From: JAXGMV01 sp040772085
Lineage (GTDB): Bacteria > Chloroflexota > Anaerolineae > Anaerolineales > Anaerolineaceae
Length of the DNA stretch: 64,000 nucleotides
NCBI GenBank assembly: GCA_040772085.1
Contig: JAXGYU010000001.1
Location: forward strand, 1,550,001-1,614,000
Direction: 5' to 3'
A program made the position numbers and the translations under genes. Of this stretch, positions 33,303-40,911 are shown piece by piece (position 1 is the stretch's first letter; each line of letters opens with the position of its first letter). Below the pieces are notes generated by a model. The model searched no databases and was not told the origin of the DNA. It saw only the letters and a list, made by a program, of their open reading frames with translations.

Positions 33303-34052
33303 TCAATTTCGAGGCGCGCCTGCCTGAAAGTCGAGGAATTGCAGCCTGTCGGGATGAATACTGTCGGCGACGAGCGTGAATGGATGATCACCGAAACGAT
33401 GCTGCGAGAATTCCAGGACGCCTGCCAGATCAGTATCCTTGACCCGCACCTCGCCACGGCTGACCCCCAGTTCGGGCTGCACGCATTTCGGCGAAAGTGC
33501 CATACCCGTGCCGATGGCTTTCAGACCGGCTTCCTTGATCGTCCATAGCCGGTAGAAAGCCCAGGTCTGTTCCTCTGCCGGCAGCGACTGCCACCAGTTC
33601 AATTCCTCTTCAACCGTGATACGCCGTATAACGCGCGTGATGCCCGCCCGAGGTTTGACGTGTTCGATATCGATGCCCACCCGGCCGGCCTGGATGACAG
33701 CCAGCAGCCCGTATCCATCGGTATGGGTGAGGTTGAATTCCAGCTCGCCCTGATAGGGCAACCCCAGCGCGGGCTTGCCGTACGCGCCGCGCGTGAAGGG
33801 CAACGCCAGCGGGTCGTCCACGCCCAGGTAACCAGCAAGGATCTGGCGCATGCGCGTCTGGGCGGTGACATACTGCAGCCGGGCGGCGGTTGATTTGAAA
33901 CCAGCGGCGTAGTCTGCCTCGCGCCTCGAGAGCAGCCATGGCTCGTGAGAGCCGGCATGAATGAGAAAGCGCCAGACGTGGATAGCCCCTGGCGTAAGCG
34001 CAAGCGTGTCTGCTTGTGCCAGAATAAAGTGAACTTGCTCCATCGATTGCAT
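33303..34052 (-). CDS. 4'-phosphopantetheinyl transferase superfamily protein
   Basis: This 249-residue Sfp-type enzyme moves phosphopantetheine from CoA to a carrier-protein serine. The two magnesium motifs are VGIDIEHVKPR (about residue 107) and WTIKEAGLKAIGTGM (about 160), with the spacing usual for the family. GGAGATAT precedes the ATG at 34052. It is divergent from the Fur-family gene. No polyketide or peptide synthetase lies nearby, so fatty-acid carrier protein is a possible target. Confidence 0.87.
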   Translation of the reverse strand: MQSMEQVHFILAQADTLALTPGAIHVWRFLIHAGSHEPWLLSRREADYAAGFKSTAARLQYVTAQTRMRQILAGYLGVDDPLALPFTRGAYGKPALGLPYQGELEFNLTHTDGYGLLAVIQAGRVGIDIEHVKPRAGITRVIRRITVEEELNWWQSLPAEEQTWAFYRLWTIKEAGLKAIGTGMALSPKCVQPELGVSRGEVRVKDTDLAGVLEFSQHRFGDHPFTLVADSIHPDRLQFLDFQAGAPRN

Positions 34053-34088
34053 ATATCTCCATTTTACACAATTGAATGTTTAAAATAT

Positions 34089-34134
34089 TTGCAATCTATA
34101 AATAATCATGTATAATAACTAATAATGATTATTA
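34089..34134 (+). promoter_or_regulatory. Promoter with Fur/PerR-type box
   Basis: TTGCAA (34089-34094) and TATAAT (34111-34116) are 16 bp apart. The perfect 7-1-7 palindrome TAATAATGATTATTA (34120-34134) lies over the transcription start. This fits the Fur/PerR box pattern and predicts self-repression of the regulator-ferritin operon. Confidence 0.8.
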
Positions 34135-34156
34135 TTTAGAGTAAAAGTGAGAAGAG

Positions 34157-34627
34157 ATGGAAAAATCAGGTGAAGTCTCGCGTTACGAAGCAATTTTGGA
34201 GAGGTTGAAGGAGGAAGGGTTACGCCTCACCCCTCAAAGACTGAATGTTGTCCGCATTGTCACCTCCGGCCGTAACCACCCGAGTATCGATGAAATTTAC
34301 CGCGAGGTCAAGAAGGATTTTCCCACCACCAGCCTGGCAACCATCTATAAGACTATTGGCGTCCTCAAGGATTTGGGTGAGGTGCGGGAGATCCCGGTGA
34401 CGGATAGCAGCAACCGTTATGACGGCTACAGTGACCAGTTGCATTCTCACCTGATCTGCACGCAATGCAAGCGCATCGTGGATGCCGGCATCAATAGCCA
34501 GATTCACATGATCAAAGATGAGCTGTTCAAAGATTATGGATTCAAAATCACGAGTCATCGCCTGGACTTTTTTGGCGTATGCCCTGATTGTCAAAATAAA
34601 CACACACAACACAAGGAGCAAAAATGA
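34157..34627 (+). CDS. Fur-family regulator (PerR-like)
   Basis: This 156-residue metal-dependent repressor has a winged helix (about 15-85: GLRLTPQRLNVVRIVTSGRNHPSIDEIYREVKKDFPTTSLATIYKT) and a dimer domain with the structural zinc site C101/C104 (ICTQCKR) and C142/C145 (VCPDCQ). The sensing-site histidines are within LHSHLICTQ. It is overlapped by the ferritin gene (ATGA). Control of ferritin, together with a Fur-type palindrome in its own promoter, favours PerR- or Fur-like control of iron and peroxide response; sequence alone does not settle which. Confidence 0.88.
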   Translation: MEKSGEVSRYEAILERLKEEGLRLTPQRLNVVRIVTSGRNHPSIDEIYREVKKDFPTTSLATIYKTIGVLKDLGEVREIPVTDSSNRYDGYSDQLHSHLICTQCKRIVDAGINSQIHMIKDELFKDYGFKITSHRLDFFGVCPDCQNKHTQHKEQK

Positions 34628-35109
34628 TCAGCAAGAAACTTACCGAAGATATCAATAATCAAATCAATGCCGAGCTGTATTCGGCCTATCTGTACCTGGC
34701 TATGGCCGCGTATTTCGAAGATCGAAACCTTGGCGGTATGGCGCACTGGATGCACAAGCAGGCCGGGGAAGAGTTTGAACATGCCATGAAGTTCTGGACC
34801 TATCTGTTTGACCGCGGCGAGAAGGTTACCCTGAAAGCGATCGAACAGCCCAAGGTCGATTTCCCCTCTGTCACCGCTGTTTTCACCGAGACCCTCGACC
34901 ATGAGAAGAAGGTCACCGCTCTGATCAACAAGCTGTATGACACCGCAGTCAAAGACAAAGACTATGCTTCTCAGCAGTTCCTGAACTGGTTCGTTGAAGA
35001 GCAGGTCGAAGAAGAAAAGAATGCCATGGATATCCTGGCAGCCCTCGCCATCCTGGGCGAGAAGGGCAATGGTCTGTACCTGTTCGACAAGGAACTGGGC
35101 GGCCGCTAA
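34624..35109 (+). CDS. ftnA: Ferritin (non-heme, FtnA type)
   Basis: This 161-residue iron-storage protein forms a 24-subunit shell. The ferroxidase centre is seen in NQINAELYSAYLYLAMAAYFED (E17 region), AGEEFEHAMKFW (E-x-x-H) and NWFVEEQVEEEKNAMDIL. No heme-ligand methionine of the bacterioferritin type was noted. The ATG at 34624 overlaps the stop of the Fur-family gene, so they are coupled. It is followed by a good terminator. Confidence 0.95.
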   Translation: MISKKLTEDINNQINAELYSAYLYLAMAAYFEDRNLGGMAHWMHKQAGEEFEHAMKFWTYLFDRGEKVTLKAIEQPKVDFPSVTAVFTETLDHEKKVTALINKLYDTAVKDKDYASQQFLNWFVEEQVEEEKNAMDILAALAILGEKGNGLYLFDKELGGR

Positions 35110-35127
35110 TCTTACGCAGTACTGGAA

Positions 35128-35156
35128 AACAGCTCCGCTTGCCGGAGCTGTTTTTT
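35128..35156 (+). terminator. Terminator of the Fur-ferritin operon
   Basis: AACAGCTCCG (35128-35137) pairs with CGGAGCTGTT (35143-35152), with a five-base loop, followed by TTTTTT. Confidence 0.9.
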
Positions 35157-35174
35157 ATCCTTTATCATTAGCAC

Positions 35175-35765
35175 ATGATTTATATCGATTTCTTCCCGCT
35201 GCCTTTCCTGTTCGCGCTGGTGCTGCTGCTGGTCTTGCTTGCCATCAACTGGCGCAAGTCCGGCTGGCAAAAGGCGGCTTTGGTCGGGCTATGGGTTTAT
35301 CTGGTGCTGGTGGCGCTGGTGATCTTTTTCCCGATCCGCGTGCCGGAGGACTGGCCTGCCAACGTGTCGCTGGTAACGGTCGAGCGCTACCTGCGTTACG
35401 GCATCAACGTCATCCCCTTCCGATTTGGCATGCAGCAGGTGCAGGATCTCTCCGGCCTGATGGAACGCCCGTTTCCGTTCTATGATGTCTGGCGCAATAT
35501 TCTGCTGACCATGCCATTCGGCGCCGGCATCCGCATGCTGTCAAAGCCCAACCTGGGCCAAATGCTCCTGATCGCGCTGGCAGCCGGTCTGGTGCTGGAA
35601 GGCACGCAATTTCTGCTCTCGCTGGCGCTGGGCACGTTTGCCCATGTGACAGACATCAACGACGTCATCATGAACGCAGCCGGCGTTCTGGCCGGCGGAT
35701 TGTTGCAGGTGATCTTCAGTCTGTTGTGGGGCGTGGTGAACGGGCCTACAGCCCGGGCTCGTTGA
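35175..35765 (+). CDS. VanZ-family membrane protein
   Basis: This 196-residue protein has about five membrane helices and the VanZ-like order of features: a hydrophobic N-terminus (PFLFALVLLLVLLAINW), VIPFRFG, an NILLTMPFGAGIRML helix start, and LALGTFAHVTDINDVIMNAAGVLAGG near the end. VanZ-like proteins are linked to low-level teicoplanin resistance in some bacteria, but most are uncharacterised. The 3' end overlaps the converging SIS gene by 20 bases. Confidence 0.82.
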   Translation: MIYIDFFPLPFLFALVLLLVLLAINWRKSGWQKAALVGLWVYLVLVALVIFFPIRVPEDWPANVSLVTVERYLRYGINVIPFRFGMQQVQDLSGLMERPFPFYDVWRNILLTMPFGAGIRMLSKPNLGQMLLIALAAGLVLEGTQFLLSLALGTFAHVTDINDVIMNAAGVLAGGLLQVIFSLLWGVVNGPTARAR

Positions 35766-36420
35766 AGAACGCTGTCTCCAGCATCTCGCATAAGGTGTGA
35801 TACAAAGGCGCGTGCATCTCCTGAATTTCCGGTGTCACCGAGGAAGGCGCTTCGATCAGCACATCGGCTTCCTCGCGCAGGATGCTGTGGCTCTTGCCGG
35901 TCAGCCCGATGACGGGCATGCCCAGCAGGCGCGCCACGCTGATGGCGTAACCGACATTGCGTGCGTTGCCCGAGGTGCTGATAGCCAGCAGCACGTCACC
36001 GGGGCGGGCGAAGACGTACAGTTCCTGCGCCAGCGTCAGCCGGGCGGTCATGAAATCATTATCAATGGCGGTGCTCACCCCGGGGTTCATGCCCAGCACC
36101 ATGGTGCGCAAACCGCGCTGTAAATGCTGCGCCAGCTCCTCGCCGTGTTTGAGCCTGCCAATGCGATCCATGTGTTCAGGCAGCAGCGGTCGGTTATGTT
36201 TGAACGCCTTGTTAAGCTCGGTACTGACGTGGATGGCATCCGCCATGCTGCCGCCATTGCCGCAGACGAACATCATGCCATCCTGCTCGAAGCAGGCGCG
36301 GCAGATTTCATAGGCTTCCATTAAAGAGGATTCGGCTTCAGCGAGTTGGGGATATCTGGCTTTAAACCTTGCCAGAATGGCGGTGATTTGCTCGGGTGTA
36401 AATGTGGCGGGCAGATTCAT
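35746..36420 (-). CDS. SIS-domain protein, phosphoheptose isomerase-like
   Basis: This 224-residue sugar isomerase-fold protein resembles GmhA. FVCGNGGSMADAIHVSTELNKAFKHNRPLLPEHMD is the phosphosugar-binding and active-site region, with GISTSGNARNVGYAISVARL as the second phosphate loop and PEIQEMHAPLYHTLCEMLE near the end. Sedoheptulose-7-phosphate to heptose phosphate is the known GmhA reaction. The insertion LPEHMDRIGRLKHGEELAQHLQRGLRTMVLGMNPG is longer than in E. coli, so another sugar phosphate is possible. Confidence 0.83.
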   Translation of the reverse strand: MNLPATFTPEQITAILARFKARYPQLAEAESSLMEAYEICRACFEQDGMMFVCGNGGSMADAIHVSTELNKAFKHNRPLLPEHMDRIGRLKHGEELAQHLQRGLRTMVLGMNPGVSTAIDNDFMTARLTLAQELYVFARPGDVLLAISTSGNARNVGYAISVARLLGMPVIGLTGKSHSILREEADVLIEAPSSVTPEIQEMHAPLYHTLCEMLETAFFNEPGL

Positions 36421-36486
36421 CCGGGTTTATGCTCAGTCCAGTGATTCTTCATTCTAATACGGTTTGATCATTCTTTATCTTAAGAA

Positions 36487-36519
36487 CTCCCGCTGTTGCC
36501 AGCGGGAGTGAATTTTTTT
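36487..36519. terminator. Hairpin between alr and SIS gene
   Basis: ACTCCCGCTG and CAGCGGGAGT pair perfectly around TTGC. A T-run is present only on the plus side, three bases after the stem, so its role for the minus-strand genes is uncertain. Confidence 0.4.
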
Positions 36520-36527
36520 AGGTTCCG

Positions 36528-37649
36528 TTACAGCGGCTCCGGTAAATACACCCGCGGTATGCGCGAATGAATGGTGGAGGTCATTGATAGCGGTGTGCCC
36601 CAGCGCGCGGCAGCCTCTTCGATCGCGATGTTCTCCTCACCTTGCTTACCGATCAGCACAGCTTCGGTCCCGAGCGGCATCATATGCGGCAGGCTGATCA
36701 TCATCTGATCCAGACACACCTTGCCGACCACGGGTGCGCGTTTGCCTTCGATCAGCACCACGTTGTCCGGGTGGCGGTAGAAGCCGTCAGCATGCCCGAC
36801 GGGCAGCACGCCAATGATCTCGCCCTCGCTGGTTTCGTAGTCCTGACCGTAGCCAACCTTCCAGCCGGCAGGATAGCGCTTGCAGGACATTAACTGTGCC
36901 TTCCAGGTGTAGCCCTGTTTCAGGCGATTGGCGTACAGCAGCCCGCCTTCTTCATTGCCGACTCCGAGGATGCCGCTGCCGATCCTGACCATATCCAGGT
37001 TGGTTTTGGGAAAGGCGACCAGGCTGGCGGAGCTCGAGATGTGCGCCAGCGGCACTGGGAAGCCGTTGGAACGCAAAGCGTCGACAGCCGTCATGAAACG
37101 GTTGTGCTGCAAGTCGGTTGTCGGGGCGGTGTGCACGTCCGCCTGAGCCAGTTGGGTAAAGACACCCTCGAGCAGGATGCCGCCGGCACTCGCGGCAGCG
37201 CGTGCCAGTTCAACAGCCTGATCGGGGAACACGCCGTAGCGCGCCAGCCCGGTCTCAATCTTGAGATGCACACGGGCAGGATAACCAAGCGCTTTCGCGC
37301 GCGCGGAGAGCAGCGGGACGGATTCAAAATCATACAGAGGCAGAGAGATGTTCTGGGTGATCATGGCGTCAACTTCAGCCGGCACGGCGCCGCCCATGAC
37401 GAGGACAGGCGCGTTTACACCGGCGCGGCGCAGGTCGAGCGCCTCATGTCCGCGTACGACAGCCAGCCAGGGAATGCCGGCTTTGACCGCGGCTTTGGCA
37501 ACCTGAACACCGCCGAAGCCATAGGCTTCGGTTTTGACAACCGCCATAACCTTGACATCTGGTCCAGCCAGCTCCTGCACAACGCGCGCGTTGTGCGCTA
37601 TCGCGTCAAGGTCGATTTCAAGCCAGGTGAGGTATGGTGAACGCTGCAT
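36528..37649 (-). CDS. alr: Alanine racemase
   Basis: This 373-residue PLP enzyme makes D-alanine for peptidoglycan. The PLP lysine lies in AVVKTEAYGFGG, a variant of the usual KANAYGHG. The catalytic tyrosine region is VGYGQDYE, and conserved HLKIETGLARYGV and VGKVCLDQMMISL are present. IGVLPVGHADGFYR has histidine where most have tyrosine. Length and order fit the family. It is followed on the same strand by a hairpin and the SIS gene, and lies just downstream of the UspA gene. Confidence 0.92.
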   Translation of the reverse strand: MQRSPYLTWLEIDLDAIAHNARVVQELAGPDVKVMAVVKTEAYGFGGVQVAKAAVKAGIPWLAVVRGHEALDLRRAGVNAPVLVMGGAVPAEVDAMITQNISLPLYDFESVPLLSARAKALGYPARVHLKIETGLARYGVFPDQAVELARAAASAGGILLEGVFTQLAQADVHTAPTTDLQHNRFMTAVDALRSNGFPVPLAHISSSASLVAFPKTNLDMVRIGSGILGVGNEEGGLLYANRLKQGYTWKAQLMSCKRYPAGWKVGYGQDYETSEGEIIGVLPVGHADGFYRHPDNVVLIEGKRAPVVGKVCLDQMMISLPHMMPLGTEAVLIGKQGEENIAIEEAAARWGTPLSMTSTIHSRIPRVYLPEPL

Positions 37650-37668
37650 TGTTCATTCTCTGGTGTTG

Positions 37669-38091
37669 TTATTTAACAATCAGCACCGGACAAGGCGCGT
37701 TGGTGACGACCTTCATGCTCTGGCTGCCCAGGACAAGCCCGGCGAGATGTCCCAGACCGCGTGTGCCCATGACGATCAGGTCGCTCTTGCGCACGTCCGC
37801 GACATTGAGGATCGCTTCAGCCGCGGGCCCTTCAAGAATTTCCGGCGTAACCCTGACGCCAATCTCACCGATCACTTCAACCGCCTTGTGATACACCTCG
37901 CGGGCTTCAAAAACCCGGCGCCCGACTTCGGCTTCCAGCTCGGTAATGTTTCCGGCGCGCAGCAATGGTTCATAACAAACAATGACCATCAGCTCATCCG
38001 GCACCGTACAGCGTGCCATATCTCCGGCGACTTTGGCAGCTTTAAATGAAGTTTCAGAACCATCAACAGCGACGATAATACTTTTGAACAT
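37669..38091 (-). CDS. Universal stress protein (UspA family)
   Basis: This 140-residue single Usp domain has the ATP-binding signature GTRGLGHLAGLVLGS (G-2x-G-9x-G-S) and the ending VVTNAPCPVLIVK. The first strand is FKSIIVAVDGSETS. The ATG at 38091 follows GAGG. It sits 19 bases upstream of alr on the same strand, so they may be co-transcribed. Its role in stress survival is known only for the family. Confidence 0.92.
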   Translation of the reverse strand: MFKSIIVAVDGSETSFKAAKVAGDMARCTVPDELMVIVCYEPLLRAGNITELEAEVGRRVFEAREVYHKAVEVIGEIGVRVTPEILEGPAAEAILNVADVRKSDLIVMGTRGLGHLAGLVLGSQSMKVVTNAPCPVLIVK

Positions 38092-38230
38092 TTCAGCCTC
38101 CTGATATGTTTACTTATTAATCAAGTTTACATTATCCCCTCATGAACCTCAAGGTATAAGCACATCGTAAGCCGGTAAAATGGTTTAATATGATTAATTG
38201 GTCATGGATTTTTTCTTCAAGGAGCGTGCG

Positions 38231-38857
38231 ATGACATACCCTTACATCCCAAATGAAACAGTCAAGGTGCCGGCATTACCTTTTAAAGATCAGGTGACGT
38301 TAAGCGCGGCTGACAGCGCGCTGATCATCGTCGACATGCAGAATGATTTCGTCCGGGAAGGCGGCACACTGCGCGTCCCCGCGGCTGAAGGGACGGTCAA
38401 GTCGATCCAGCGTTTGCTCAGGCAGGCGCGCAAACTCAAAATGCCGGTCGCCTTTACCCAGGACACGTCCTATAAAGGTGATCCCGAATTCAGCATCTGG
38501 CCGGCGCACGCGCTGCATGGCACTTTGGGCTGGCAGATCATCGATGAACTGGCTCCGCGCGAGGGCGAACTGGTGTGCGTGAAAAACCGATACGATGGTT
38601 TCTACGGCACCTGGCTGGAGCACTTTCTGACCTATACCTGGCGCGTCAAAAACGTGATCATCGTCGGCACAGTTGCCAACATCTGCGTGCTGCATACCGC
38701 GGCTTCTGCCGGGTTGCGCTGGTTCCATGTCGTTATGCCGGCGGATGGCATCTCCGCGCTGACCGAGTTTGACCAGGCATTGACGCTGCATCAGGTTGGC
38801 AGCCTGTACACCGGCAGCATCGTCCGCAGCGCGAAGGACATTGAGATAAAAAAATAG
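38231..38857 (+). CDS. Isochorismatase-like cysteine hydrolase
   Basis: This 208-residue hydrolase has the catalytic triad of the family: aspartate in LIIVDMQNDFV, lysine in VCVKNRYDGF and cysteine in GTVANICVLHTAASAGL. Members include nicotinamidase, N-carbamoylsarcosine amidase and ureidoacrylate hydrolase. The ATG at 38231 has AAGGAG upstream; the frame extends further but without support. It is divergent from uspA. The substrate is not determined, though an amide is probable. Confidence 0.86.
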   Translation: MTYPYIPNETVKVPALPFKDQVTLSAADSALIIVDMQNDFVREGGTLRVPAAEGTVKSIQRLLRQARKLKMPVAFTQDTSYKGDPEFSIWPAHALHGTLGWQIIDELAPREGELVCVKNRYDGFYGTWLEHFLTYTWRVKNVIIVGTVANICVLHTAASAGLRWFHVVMPADGISALTEFDQALTLHQVGSLYTGSIVRSAKDIEIKK

Positions 38858-38881
38858 GCTGACCTTGTTATTGGTCAGCCT
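38856..38881 (-). terminator. Terminator of the MgsA-domain gene
   Basis: AGGCTGACC (38856-38864) pairs with GGTCAGCCT (38873-38881). On the minus strand it is followed by ATTTTTTA, so it ends the leftward gene. Confidence 0.75.
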
Positions 38882-38899
38882 GGAAAGGTTGCGCTGGGC

Positions 38900-39469
38900 T
38901 TACTGCTTTTTCAGCAGCACCATCAGCCGGTCGTAATAGGTTCGGTCACGATTCTCGAGCTCCGGTTCCACACGCGCGGCTTCATTGAGGAAATGCTCGA
39001 TGCCGCGCCCCATTTGCTGTCCGCGCAAGGTGTGCATATCCACCGCGTAATCCGGGATCTCCGGTTTGACGGTGCCATCGTTCACGCCGGTGATGATCCA
39101 GTTCAGCATTTCGTCTGAAGAGCGGTCTTTCTGACAGGCGCACAGGTAGCGTACGGCGTGGACGATGTACAGGTAGCGATCCCCTTCGCCATACATGAAC
39201 TCGTTATGCATCTGGAACAAAGCGTTGACCAGCACCGGTGCCTGCGTGTCGCCCATGCCAATATCTTCGACCGCGATGGTCAGCAGCCGCTGCCAGACTT
39301 TTGCTTCAAGTTCCTGCGAGGTGGATGCCAGCTCATAGGCAACGATGGCGGCGTTTTCCGCCACGCCGCGGCGGATCTCTTTTTGCAGCGCGGCGATCAG
39401 TTCATCGGCCGGGAAATCGTGATTGGTTCGTACTTTCTGCCAGGGGTCGCGCGGTAATTTGTGTTCCAT
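38900..39469 (-). CDS. Stand-alone MgsA/RarA C-terminal domain protein
   Basis: This 189-residue helical protein resembles only the C-terminal oligomerisation region of RarA/MgsA AAA+ ATPases. Telling phrases are LLTIAVEDIGMGDTQAPVLVNALF and VDMHTLRGQQMGRGIEHFLNEAARVEPE. There is no Walker motif. AGGAGAG precedes the ATG at 39469. It lies 14 bases after the stop of an SAH-deaminase-like gene on the same strand. Possible roles are regulation of full-length RarA or an unrelated use of the fold; neither is shown. Confidence 0.7.
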   Translation of the reverse strand: MEHKLPRDPWQKVRTNHDFPADELIAALQKEIRRGVAENAAIVAYELASTSQELEAKVWQRLLTIAVEDIGMGDTQAPVLVNALFQMHNEFMYGEGDRYLYIVHAVRYLCACQKDRSSDEMLNWIITGVNDGTVKPEIPDYAVDMHTLRGQQMGRGIEHFLNEAARVEPELENRDRTYYDRLMVLLKKQ

Positions 39470-39483
39470 GTCTCTCTCCTCTA

Positions 39484-40812
39484 TCAATTCTGATTTTTTT
39501 GAATACGCCGCTGCAATTCCTGGCGGTCGTTCTCCAGCGCTTGACAGGCAGCACGATAATCCAGCGTCAGCCAGCTTCCTTCGCGCAGCAGCCAGTTGCC
39601 ATGTACCATCACATCGGTGACGGATTGACCCGAGATGGCATAAACCAGCGCGGTGTAGACGTCCTGACCGGCGAACGGCGTCCAGCCGATGGCTTTCAGG
39701 TCCAGCGCGATCAGGTCGGCTTCCTTGCCGGGCTCCAGCGTGCCGATGCGGTCATCCAGCCCCATACCTCTGGCGCCGCCGCTGGTTGCCATTTTGATGA
39801 CCTGCTTCGCGCTCACCGCGCCGGGTTTCCCCTCACGATGCGACGCCAGCTTGGCGGTCAGGTTCATCTCGGTGAAGAGGTCATAGGCGTTGGCGTTGGC
39901 AACATTGTCTGTACCGATGGCAACGTTGACGCCTTGCGCCAGCATGGCCGTGATGTTGGCAGCCCCCGCGCCGCTGCGCATAGCCGCTGAGGAGCAGGTC
40001 ACCGCGGTAAAGGGTGTGTTCGCCAGCAGTGCCATATCCGCCGGCTGGAGCTGGACGCAGTGCGCCGCCAGCACCGGATGTCTGAGAATGCCCATCTCGA
40101 TCATTTTGGCGGCGGCCGTCATGCCGAAATGCTTGCAGCAATAATCATCCTCGCCGGTATCCGTCAGCATGTGGATATGAAAGCCGGCGTTGTAGCGCTC
40201 GGCGATCGGCAATTCCTTGGCGATGGTTTCGACCGTGTTGTCCTCGAACAGGGCGTGCGGCCCGAGCCAGGACTGGATCAGCGGCTCGTCCTGAGCAGAT
40301 TTCAGGAATGCCTCAGCCAGCGCCAGCTCCCGGTCAGTTTTGGCAGGGTCTTTCTCGTCGACGATGCCATAGCATAGCGTCGCCCGCATGCCGCTGCGCT
40401 TGACAACAGGCAGGACCTTGTCCATGTAGAAATACTGGTCAGCGAAGCAGGTCGTGCCGGTACGGATCATCTCGGCGCAGGAAACTTCGACGGCCGCGGC
40501 AACCATATCAGTATCGGCGACATACTCGATCGTGCGGATCGAGTTGTACCAGCCGTCAAACGTGAACAGCGAGTAGCCTTCAGCGATGCCTCTGAAGAGC
40601 ACCATCGGCGTGTGAGCGTGGGCATTCACCAGCCCGGGCATGACCAGTTTGTCCTTCAGCCAGACGGCATCAGCGCGTTGCGCTGCCGGCATATCTTCCA
40701 GCGCGCCGAGCGCGTGAATAATCCCGTCTTCGATGATCAGATAGCCAGGCTGATGCACCTGCCAGCGCGGATCCAGGGTGACGAGCATATCAGCGATGAT
40801 CGTGGTTCGCAT
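39484..40812 (-). CDS. SAH/MTA deaminase-like amidohydrolase
   Basis: This 442-residue enzyme belongs to the amidohydrolase superfamily subgroup with MtaD, SAH deaminase and chlorohydrolases. Metal-binding motifs are GLVNAHAHTPMVLFRG, FHIHMLTD, LAAHCVQL and AIGTDNVANANAYDLFTEMNL. The beta-sandwich sequence DKLVMPGLV and TLEPGKEADLIALDL frame the barrel. The ATG at 40812 has GGAG upstream. One typical substrate phrase (the NP.SN motif) is replaced by TCSSAAMRSGAG, so the actual amine differs or is uncertain. It is co-directed with the MgsA-domain gene. Confidence 0.83.
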   Translation of the reverse strand: MRTTIIADMLVTLDPRWQVHQPGYLIIEDGIIHALGALEDMPAAQRADAVWLKDKLVMPGLVNAHAHTPMVLFRGIAEGYSLFTFDGWYNSIRTIEYVADTDMVAAAVEVSCAEMIRTGTTCFADQYFYMDKVLPVVKRSGMRATLCYGIVDEKDPAKTDRELALAEAFLKSAQDEPLIQSWLGPHALFEDNTVETIAKELPIAERYNAGFHIHMLTDTGEDDYCCKHFGMTAAAKMIEMGILRHPVLAAHCVQLQPADMALLANTPFTAVTCSSAAMRSGAGAANITAMLAQGVNVAIGTDNVANANAYDLFTEMNLTAKLASHREGKPGAVSAKQVIKMATSGGARGMGLDDRIGTLEPGKEADLIALDLKAIGWTPFAGQDVYTALVYAISGQSVTDVMVHGNWLLREGSWLTLDYRAACQALENDRQELQRRIQKNQN

Positions 40813-40896
40813 AACGTTCTCCTTCCTGCTCCTCGATTTTATACCAGCTCCAGACCAAATGCCACTCCCGCCGGCGCGGCGGATTGGATAGACTGG

Positions 40897-40902
40897 TAAA
40901 AT
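40897..40902 (+). promoter_or_regulatory. -10 element of the PAS/GAF kinase gene
   Basis: TAAAAT sits nine bases before the ATG at 40912, preceded by GG. No good -35 box and no ribosome-binding site are visible, so a leaderless message is likely. Confidence 0.5.
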
Positions 40903-40911
40903 TAATTTCTG

